DNA of 6,746 nucleotides from DHVE2 group archaeon (GTDB lineage Archaea > Thermoplasmatota > Thermoplasmata > Thermoplasmatales > Aciduliprofundaceae), in the NCBI GenBank assembly GCA_015520985.1, contig WAOY01000156.1, forward strand, positions 1 through 6,746. The letters are read 5' to 3'. The notes under the pieces are model-generated. The model was not told the DNA's origin, made no database searches, and saw nothing but the letters and a program-made list of their open reading frames with translations. Shown one piece after another: positions 1 to 5,223 of the stretch; positions within the stretch are counted from its first letter, which is position 1, and each line of letters opens with the position of its first letter. Position numbers and translations under genes: made by a program.

Positions 1-15
1 CTTCTACATCATCCG

Positions 16-37
16 TTAAGGGTTGCACAACCTTTAA
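16..37. repeat. Imperfect palindrome centred on TTGCACAA
   Basis: The arms TTAAGGGTTG (16-25) and CAACCTTTAA (28-37) are inverted repeats around a central CA, with one G/T mismatch in ten pairs. The core GTTGCACAAC recurs at 243-252 and nearly at 264-273. It lies just before the ATG at 43, so an operator bound by a dimeric regulator is possible. A stem in RNA or part of a mobile-element end cannot be excluded. Confidence 0.5.
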
Positions 38-42
38 TACGA

Positions 43-528
43 ATGCCGGCTAAAGATAAGCATGATCTCGAGGCGTATGAAGAGATAGGAGAATGCAAGA
101 TAACCCTTAAAAGGGCGAAGAAAAACATTTCCTATCCCATGGTTCGTTTTCCCTCCGAGTATCTCCATCTCGCGGGCAAACAGGCGAGGATTTACCGTGT
201 GGACAACAATTCCTACTTGGTCGTGATTCAGGACGATGAAGAGTTGCACAACCAACCCCAAAAGTTGCACAATCCGAAGGATATATTATCCATGAGAGAA
301 AATTCAAATGATGTCACAGAAACCCGTAAAAATACCAAAAACCCGAAGGGATGCGGGGGCTGGGATTTGAACCCAGGAACCCCTACGGGACTGGCCCCTC
401 AAGCCAGCGCCTTTGGCCAAGCTCGACAACCCCCGCCCTGTGGGGATTATGGAGAACTCATTAATTTACCTTTCGCTCCAGGATGGCGGAGACCTTCTCC
501 TCCCATCCGCGCAATCCCAGTTTATTGA
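43..528 (+). CDS. Doubtful small ORF, AbrB-like N-terminal part; 3' half runs antisense to tRNA-Leu
   Basis: I do not recognise this gene. The frame is open to the left edge of the window, so the true start could lie upstream; the ATG at 43 is the first ATG in frame and has no ribosome binding site. Residues about 15-80 look protein-like: a basic strand (CKITLKRAKK), then VRFPSEYLHLAGKQARIYRV and SYLVVIQDD. This is loosely like the swapped-hairpin DNA-binding fold of AbrB/SpoVT or short transposon-associated archaeal proteins (inference, weak). After about base 285 the composition turns AT-rich and unprotein-like, and from 352 the frame simply translates the antisense of the tRNA (WDLNPGTPTGLAPQ), a familiar artefact. 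It then overlaps the 3' end of the large minus-strand gene before stopping at 526-528. The real product, if any, is probably only the first third to half, perhaps a decayed gene. Shadow ORFs on the minus strand look less protein-like. Confidence 0.3.
   Translation: MPAKDKHDLEAYEEIGECKITLKRAKKNISYPMVRFPSEYLHLAGKQARIYRVDNNSYLVVIQDDEELHNQPQKLHNPKDILSMRENSNDVTETRKNTKNPKGCGGWDLNPGTPTGLAPQASAFGQARQPPPCGDYGELINLPFAPGWRRPSPPIRAIPVY
243..273. repeat. Two direct copies of GTTGCACAA(C/T), 21 bases apart
   Basis: GTTGCACAAC occurs at 243-252 and GTTGCACAAT at 264-273. The start-to-start distance is 21 bases, close to two turns of DNA. Both have the same orientation as the copy at 22-31. If the doubtful ORF is translated, the two copies encode a repeated Leu-His-Asn. 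The same-strand orientation argues against simple terminal inverted repeats and for a protein-binding or iteron-like role, which is inference. Confidence 0.5.
328..350 (-). terminator. Probable terminator after tRNA-Leu
   Basis: Read on the minus strand, the base after the tRNA discriminator is followed by CCC-TTC-GGG (350-342), a 3-bp stem with a tight loop. Next come TTTTT (341-337), GGTA and TTTTT (332-328). Archaeal termination depends mainly on such T-tracts on the non-template strand. The placement directly behind the tRNA supports the call. The hairpin is short and may not matter. Confidence 0.55.
352..436 (-). tRNA. tRNA-Leu, anticodon GAG
   Basis: The minus strand folds into a class II tRNA of 85 bases. 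The acceptor stem GCGGGGG pairs fully with CCCCCGC (bases 436-430 and 359-353). The discriminator base is A (352), as expected for leucine. The anticodon stem CTGGC/GCCAG encloses the loop TTGAGGG, giving anticodon GAG (complement of 398-400), which reads CTC and CTT codons. A long variable arm (377-390, with CCC/GGG pairing) and a T-arm CTGGG-TTCAAAT-CCCAG (376-360) complete it. The D-arm pairs with one G-T wobble. There is no intron, and CCA is not encoded (the next bases are TCC), so it must be added after transcription, as is common in archaea. It lies 24 bases downstream of the stop of the large ATPase gene on the same strand. tRNA-Leu 3' ends are common integration sites, and the AT-rich sequence lies on that side. 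Confidence 0.96.
461..468 (-). promoter_or_regulatory. Possible TATA box for tRNA-Leu
   Basis: On the minus strand TAAATTAA is centred about 28 bases before the first base of the mature tRNA, the usual distance from an archaeal TATA box to the start of transcription. The element covers the last codons and the TAA stop of the upstream ATPase gene. Co-transcription with that gene followed by processing is the alternative. Confidence 0.4.
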
Positions 529-3500
529 AGATGTTCCTTGCCTCTTCCAGAAGCCTTTTTCCTTCATCATCCGCGCCCATCTTTATCTTCAGGAGCCCCA
601 TCTCGTACAGGCTCATCCCCCGATCCGCGAGATCCTCTCCGTGCTCTGCTGGCAGGGATTTTTGGAGGTATTCCATCGCTTCTTCAAAGTCACCCCTTTC
701 CGCATATATTTTGCCCAGGACCCTGTACGCCCTCATAACGTTGGTGCGCGATCCCGTGCTCCTGGCCATCTCCAGCGCATTCCTCACGTAGTTCTCGGCG
801 CGTTCCAGATCACCCATTTTCAGGTGGATCTCCCCCATAATTACGCTGCTCTCAACCATTATCTCCTCGCTCTCAATGTCCTTCCCTATCTGCAGGGCCT
901 TTATTCCGTTTTTAAGGGCCTCATCCAGATTCCCCATCTCCAGGTGCACCGACGCAAGGTTCTCGTAGACGAGGGCGATGCCGAACTGGTCCCCCAGCGA
1001 TCTGCTCATGTCCAGCGCCTTTTCAAGGTACTTCAGGGCGGTTTTCAGATCACCCCTGTCCTGATACGCCACGCTGAGGTTGTTCAGGAGGGCACTGAGG
1101 GTGTACCTGTCGCCAATCCTTTCCGCCATCTTGGCGGCGGTTTCGTAGTATCGTATAGCCTCTGAGGTGTTTCCCATCTCGTCGTACACTATGCCCAGGT
1201 TGTTAAGGGATGCGAGTTCAAGGAATTTATCTCCTAGGTCCCGGGACATTTCAAGGGCCCTCTCAAGGTGCCCTATGGCCTCTTCGTACTCCCCAAGCCT
1301 GTAGTGGAGTATTCCGAGGTGCTCATGCGCCAGGGCGAGGGTGTATATATCTCCAATCTTCTCCGCAATGTCCCTCTCCCGGTTCAGGTATTCAAGTGCT
1401 TCCTGGTAGCGACCGCTCTTGGTTATGATCCATCCCTTAAGCCCGAAGAGCCTGGCGGTCTCGGCAGTCTCGGAATCGTCCACGGAAAGAGCCGCGTCTA
1501 TGTATTTCAGTGCTTTTTTGAAATCCCCCTGGTTTCCAAAGGTTTTTGCGAGGTGTCCGAGTATCCTCTTTTTCATTTCCGGCTCGTTCACGAGCTTCAG
1601 AGCCTCCCAGAGGTATTTCCTCGCCTCGTCGTATTCTCCGAACACCCCATGGGCATGTCCAAGCCTCTCCAGGAGCTCTGGGGTCTTCTTTATCTTCAGG
1701 GCCTCGTTGTAGAGCCTTATGGCTTCCTCGTAGGCGTAAAGCTTCTCGGCGCGCTCTCCCGCTTTCATAAAAGCGTCGTACGCCTTCTCCACGTCCCCGC
1801 TCTCCAGGTAGTGTCTCGCAACCTCCGGGTACCTCTCCTCCCCGTACATCTCCTCCAGGGCTTTCGCGATCTTTCGGTGGATGTACCTCCTCTTGAGCGG
1901 GGAGATCATCGTGGAGATTCCATCCCTCATTATGCTGTGCTTGAATGCGAACCCCTCGCCCATCTCGTCCTCGGTCCATATCCCCGCCTTCATTGCTCGC
2001 TCTCCTATGTCTATTATTTCGAACTCGTCCCTGCCAGATACCCTCGCCAGGAGTCGAACTTCCACGTGATCCCCTATCAGCGAGGCTATCTTCAGCATCT
2101 CCCTCTCCTCTTCTCCCAGCTTGCTCATCCTCTCCCTGGTGAGGTCAAGGATGATCCTGGGCATGTCCTCCTCGGACATCGCGCTGGGAATTCCCTGCGA
2201 GGAGATCTGGTTCAGGAGTTCCTTTATGAAGAGCGGGTTTCCACCGGTCTTGCGGTATATCCACTCCGCGTTCTCTTCGCTGCCCGTGATTATCCTCACG
2301 AGTTCCACCGTCTCATCCCGGGTGAGGGGGCGCAATTTGAGCTCCTGTACGAGCCCATCCCGGGACATCCTCCACATTACCTCCCGCATCTCCTTCGTTG
2401 CGTCCTCGGGCCTGTACGTGAGGATTATTACGACCCTCTCTCCCCTGAGGTGCTCCGCCATGTAATGGAGGAGCTTCAACGAGGAGGAATCCATCCAGTG
2501 AATATCGTCCAGGAATATGAGCAGGGGGAATTTCTTAGATAGGGCCATGACCCTCTCCGTCACCCCGTGGAACAGCGATGCCCGCCTCGCCTCGAGGCCC
2601 TTTCCGTCCTGTAGTTCCCCCGGCGTTATCAAATCTCTCAGGTCTCCGATGTGGTCCTTCAGGGCGTCGTTTATAGGCATGTACGGCTCGGCGGCGCTGT
2701 AGTACGCCCTGCCTCTCATCACCAGAAATCCCCGCGACACAGCCTCCGAGATTGCGTGGTTGACCAGCGTTGTTTTCCCGATACCGGCTTCGCCTGATAT
2801 GAATATTGTGGAGCCCCTCGACATGAGCGCCTCGCCCAGCTTCTCGCTGAGCCACGTTATCTCACGGTCCCTCCCCACAATTATCTCGGGGCTCACCTCA
2901 GTTCCAGTCTCCTCAACGAGCGAGATGACCTTGCTCCTCAGCACTTCCGGGGTGGGCGTGATGTACACCCTGTGCCCCTTCTCCAGTACTATATCCTCCA
3001 GGTCCTTGAGGAATGCCATTGCCTTTCCTTCGCCCACCGCGGATATGATGAAATCAAGGCAGTCAAGGTGGACGTCCGAGTTTATCCCTTTGAACCTCTC
3101 CGCTCCCCTGAATATCAAATCCTCAGCTTCGTAAGCGGTTTTGACCACGATGTTCCCGTCCTCCCTGGAGATTTTGAACGCGGGGCCCCTGGGCCTGCCC
3201 AGGATGACTTTCGGATCTTGCACCCTGAGGCGCTTTCTGTACACAACCTCGCCCAGCATGCCCCAGAGGTCGGCGTTGCCGTTAACAGCTACGATGACAG
3301 TCGCCCTCTTCTTGGTTTTCCTCAGGCTCTCCACAAAAGATATAACGCGATCCTTCCCGAGCACCGCCGCCAGGTACTCCACCCCGTGCAGGAGCACGCA
3401 TGGCTCCTCCGATTTCAAACCCCTCTGCACCGCGTCCATCACCTCGAACTCCAGCCGCTCGGGGGTGAAGGAATTCACGCCGTGGCCGAAGTAGGTAATC

Positions 3501-3673
3501 CATATGCTCTCCGAGATACTGTATCTCTCTCTGAGCACTCTCGGATTCTTCGTTGATATTACCAGTCCCTCCTCCCCTTTGCAGTTCTGCTTGAATGCGA
3601 GAAATGCAGCGTGCTCATTCGTCACGATGTTAACTTCGCCTTTCCTCAGGGGTATGCGTTCCACTGCTGGCAT
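461..3673 (-). CDS. DUF835-like / STAND-type ATPase / TPR signalling protein, 1070 aa
   Basis: Predicted cytosolic regulatory ATPase; its output is not known. Residues about 12-140 resemble DUF835 (LVISTKNP at 37-44, LLHGVEYL at 94-101), and residues about 195-250 look like a second, degenerate copy (VHLDCLDFII). An AAA_16/STAND NTPase starts near 265 (IIVGRDREI). It has Walker A GEAGIGKTT (294-302, K300), Walker B LLIFLDDIHWMD (384-395, D389/D390), a sensor-like TYRPED (419-424) and GGNPLFIKELL (477-487). Residues about 505-610 form the helical/winged-helix region of MalT- and cyclase-associated ATPases (FAFKHSIMRDGI). From about 615 to 1050 there are about 12 TPRs; those at 741-1010 repeat every 40 residues. 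No HTH, kinase, nuclease or membrane segment is seen. The start at 3673 is chosen because the promoter lies just upstream; the open frame continues to 4600 but only as antisense of tldD. The N-terminal domain plus NTPase plus repeat sensor order fits a ligand-triggered switch (inference). Confidence 0.9.
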   Translation of the reverse strand: MPAVERIPLRKGEVNIVTNEHAAFLAFKQNCKGEEGLVISTKNPRVLRERYSISESIWITYFGHGVNSFTPERLEFEVMDAVQRGLKSEEPCVLLHGVEYLAAVLGKDRVISFVESLRKTKKRATVIVAVNGNADLWGMLGEVVYRKRLRVQDPKVILGRPRGPAFKISREDGNIVVKTAYEAEDLIFRGAERFKGINSDVHLDCLDFIISAVGEGKAMAFLKDLEDIVLEKGHRVYITPTPEVLRSKVISLVEETGTEVSPEIIVGRDREITWLSEKLGEALMSRGSTIFISGEAGIGKTTLVNHAISEAVSRGFLVMRGRAYYSAAEPYMPINDALKDHIGDLRDLITPGELQDGKGLEARRASLFHGVTERVMALSKKFPLLIFLDDIHWMDSSSLKLLHYMAEHLRGERVVIILTYRPEDATKEMREVMWRMSRDGLVQELKLRPLTRDETVELVRIITGSEENAEWIYRKTGGNPLFIKELLNQISSQGIPSAMSEEDMPRIILDLTRERMSKLGEEEREMLKIASLIGDHVEVRLLARVSGRDEFEIIDIGERAMKAGIWTEDEMGEGFAFKHSIMRDGISTMISPLKRRYIHRKIAKALEEMYGEERYPEVARHYLESGDVEKAYDAFMKAGERAEKLYAYEEAIRLYNEALKIKKTPELLERLGHAHGVFGEYDEARKYLWEALKLVNEPEMKKRILGHLAKTFGNQGDFKKALKYIDAALSVDDSETAETARLFGLKGWIITKSGRYQEALEYLNRERDIAEKIGDIYTLALAHEHLGILHYRLGEYEEAIGHLERALEMSRDLGDKFLELASLNNLGIVYDEMGNTSEAIRYYETAAKMAERIGDRYTLSALLNNLSVAYQDRGDLKTALKYLEKALDMSRSLGDQFGIALVYENLASVHLEMGNLDEALKNGIKALQIGKDIESEEIMVESSVIMGEIHLKMGDLERAENYVRNALEMARSTGSRTNVMRAYRVLGKIYAERGDFEEAMEYLQKSLPAEHGEDLADRGMSLYEMGLLKIKMGADDEGKRLLEEARNIFNKLGLRGWEEKVSAILERKVN
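644..1453 (-). repeat. 120-base coding quasi-repeat: seven TPR units of 40 residues
   Basis: Within the large ATPase, units begin at residues 741, 781, 821, 861, 901, 941 and 981, each 40 residues long with no insertions up to about residue 1010. Each has the pattern LG.(I/V)(Y/H)..(M/R)G(D/N/E)...A...(L/Y)..AL.(M/I). This is the longer LGN/Pins-like TPR spacing rather than the standard 34. An additional in-phase unit covers 701-740. The copies are diverged, so this is an old array. Confidence 0.75.
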
Positions 3674-3702
3674 ATAACCGCTTGTATGATTGCACCCACA
3701 CG

Positions 3703-3710
3703 AATAAATT
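3703..3710 (-). promoter_or_regulatory. TATA box of the DUF835-ATPase-TPR gene
   Basis: On the minus strand AATTTATT, preceded by the purine-rich GGGAAAAA (a possible BRE), is centred about 33 bases before the ATG at 3673. Transcription should start near 3680, giving a leader of under 10 bases and no room for a Shine-Dalgarno site; none is seen. Translation is therefore probably leaderless or nearly so. Confidence 0.55.
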
Positions 3711-3761
3711 TTTCCCTTGTGGATTTGCGAATTTCGGATTATTGCGGTCCAAAGCAAACGG

Positions 3762-3769
3762 TTAAATAA
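3762..3769 (+). promoter_or_regulatory. TATA box of the tldD-tldE operon
   Basis: TTAAATAA, preceded by AAAGCAAACG, is centred about 35 bases before the tldD ATG. A start of transcription around 3788-3792 leaves a very short leader that still contains the ribosome binding site. It is divergent from the ATPase promoter, the two boxes lying about 60 bases apart. Confidence 0.55.
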
Positions 3770-3789
3770 CTTTCCAGCATTACAACCAC

Positions 3790-3796
3790 AGGTGAT
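3790..3796 (+). promoter_or_regulatory. Ribosome binding site of tldD
   Basis: AGGTGAT matches the archaeal anti-Shine-Dalgarno sequence, with the AGGTG core 5 bases before the ATG at 3800. It fixes this ATG as the start. Confidence 0.7.
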
Positions 3797-3799
3797 TGT

Positions 3800-5218
3800 A
3801 TGGAAGACCTGATAGAATTCGCCTTGGATCTTGCCCTTAAGATGGGCGCCTCTTATGCCGAAGCCAGATATCAGGAGAACGACGGCATGAACTTCTCGCT
3901 CAAAAACGGGGAACTTCAGGGTGTGGGGGTCACGAAAACCAGCGGTATCGGGGTGCGCGTGCTTCTCAACGGCGGCATGGGTTTCGCGTCCACGAATCTT
4001 CTCGATAAGGATGCTATACGCTCCGCAGTGGAGTCCGCTGTGCACCTCGCGAAGAGCGCCTCGCGCGTGAGGAAGGAGCCCGTGGAGTTCAGCGAGGAGG
4101 AGTTCCACGTTGTGAAGTACGAAGTCGGCATGAAGAAGGACTTCCGCAACGCTGGGTTCGAGGAGAAGATGGAGTACCTGAAGAGGATCGAAGAAGAGGT
4201 CCTGGGCACAGGGATTCAGGTCCCCATGCGCTACCTCGCCTACTCGGACTGGGTGGAGCACCGCATATTCGCCAATTCCGAAGGCGCGTACGTTGAGAGC
4301 AAAATACCACGGGTTGATGTTATGTACAACCTCGTTGTGGTCGAAGATGGGCAGATGGAGCAGGCACCCTTCGTGAGCACCGCCTTCACCGGGGGATTGG
4401 AGAGGATCGAGGAGGCGAAGCCCTGGGAGCGCGCCAGGAAGGACGTGGAAGTCCTTAAGGATTTGATAACCCGGGGAAAGAAGCCACCGGAGGGTACGGT
4501 TGACGTCGTAATTGCGCCGGAGGTATCGGGCATAGCGGTGCACGAGAGCGTGGGACACCCCTACGAATCCGACAGGATTTTCGGCCGCGAGGCAGCTCAA
4601 GCCGGAGAGAGTTTCGTCAAGCCCGACATGCTGGGTGAGCGCATAGGCAGCGACGCCGTCACGGTGATAGAGGATCCAACGCTCCCTGGAAGCTGGGGCT
4701 TCTACCTCTACGACGACGAAGGCGTCAAGGCGAGGCCGAGGTATCTGATACGGGATGGCATAATAACCGAGTTCCTGCTGAACCGCGAGTACGCGAAGAA
4801 ATTGGGCACTAAGTCAAACGCGGCAGCCAGGGCGGTGAATTACGACAGGGAACCGATTGTGAGGATGGCCAACACCTACCTGGCGCCTGGCGATCACAGC
4901 TTTGAGGAACTCGTTGAGGGCGTCAAACACGGTGTGCTTATAAAGAGCTTCAACGAGTGGAACATCGACGACAGGAGATTCCAGCAGAGGTACATCGGTC
5001 GCGAGGCTTATCTGATAGAGAACGGGGAGATAAAGAATCCGGTGAGGAGGCCGATCCTGGAGATAACCACCCGCGCCCTCTGGAGCAGCGTTGACGCGGT
5101 TTCGAAGGAAATGGAATTCTACCCTGGAACCTGCGGCAAGGGCGAGCCTATGCAGGGCGTGCCCGTGTGGATGGGAGGCGCGTATGCAAGGCTCAGGGAC
5201 ATCACGTTGAGGAGGTGA
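3800..5218 (+). CDS. tldD: TldD-family zinc metalloprotease, catalytic subunit
   Basis: Peptidase family U62/M103. In bacteria TldD and TldE form a heterodimer that degrades unfolded peptides, takes part in microcin B17 maturation and in CcdA turnover; the archaeal substrate is unknown. The 472 residues are close to the roughly 480 of E. coli TldD. The N-terminal domain (about 1-220) includes the conserved NFSLKNGELQG and SGIGVRVL segments. The catalytic part begins near 230 and contains HESVGH (248-253), the HExxxH motif that supplies two zinc-binding histidines and the catalytic glutamate (E249). C445 in TCGKGEP matches, by recall, the cysteine zinc ligand of E. coli TldD. YDDEGVKA (304-311), followed by the DGIITEFLLNREYA segment (319-332), is also typical. 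The start at 3800 is set by the AGGTGAT site. The stop TGA overlaps the ribosome binding site of the next gene, so the pair is probably translated together. No signal peptide is visible, and a cytosolic location is expected. No key residue is missing. Confidence 0.94.
   Translation: MEDLIEFALDLALKMGASYAEARYQENDGMNFSLKNGELQGVGVTKTSGIGVRVLLNGGMGFASTNLLDKDAIRSAVESAVHLAKSASRVRKEPVEFSEEEFHVVKYEVGMKKDFRNAGFEEKMEYLKRIEEEVLGTGIQVPMRYLAYSDWVEHRIFANSEGAYVESKIPRVDVMYNLVVVEDGQMEQAPFVSTAFTGGLERIEEAKPWERARKDVEVLKDLITRGKKPPEGTVDVVIAPEVSGIAVHESVGHPYESDRIFGREAAQAGESFVKPDMLGERIGSDAVTVIEDPTLPGSWGFYLYDDEGVKARPRYLIRDGIITEFLLNREYAKKLGTKSNAAARAVNYDREPIVRMANTYLAPGDHSFEELVEGVKHGVLIKSFNEWNIDDRRFQQRYIGREAYLIENGEIKNPVRRPILEITTRALWSSVDAVSKEMEFYPGTCGKGEPMQGVPVWMGGAYARLRDITLRR
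5211..5218 (+). promoter_or_regulatory. Ribosome binding site of tldE, overlapping the tldD stop
   Basis: GGAGGTGA is a strong archaeal Shine-Dalgarno sequence, 5 bases before the ATG at 5224. Its last three bases are the tldD stop codon. It settles the start at 5224 rather than the in-frame ATG at 5167, and suggests termination-reinitiation coupling. Confidence 0.85.
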
Positions 5219-5223
5219 AAAGG

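Noticed and set aside
34..270. Minus-strand ORF of 78 codons in the left corner
   Set aside because: It overlaps the + frame that looks more protein-like, has no ribosome binding site or promoter that I can see, and shows no family pattern.
1..273. TTGCACAA copies as terminal inverted repeats of a small transposon
   Set aside because: All three copies have the same orientation (central CA on the + strand). No inverted partner (TTGTGCAA on the + strand) is seen in the window.
1268..2542. Long + strand ORF of 424 codons, and others at 413-1165 and 2972-3556
   Set aside because: They are shadows of the high-G+C minus-strand ATPase gene, whose frame carries Walker A, Walker B and TPR motifs; the + frames show no domain pattern.
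3689..3697. Fourth TTGCAC motif in the divergent promoter
   Set aside because: Only the first six bases match (TTGCACCC); the symmetric half is absent, so it is likely chance.
3674..4600. N-terminal extension of the large minus-strand ORF (about 309 more residues)
   Set aside because: It is the antisense of tldD, which has clear family motifs and a ribosome binding site. The extension has no recognisable domain, and the ATPase promoter lies inside it, just before the ATG at 3673.
5167..5223. Earlier ATG at 5167 for tldE
   Set aside because: It overlaps the tldD coding end and lies before the strong GGAGGTGA site; the TldE family normally starts near FDINKKILDSARRMG.
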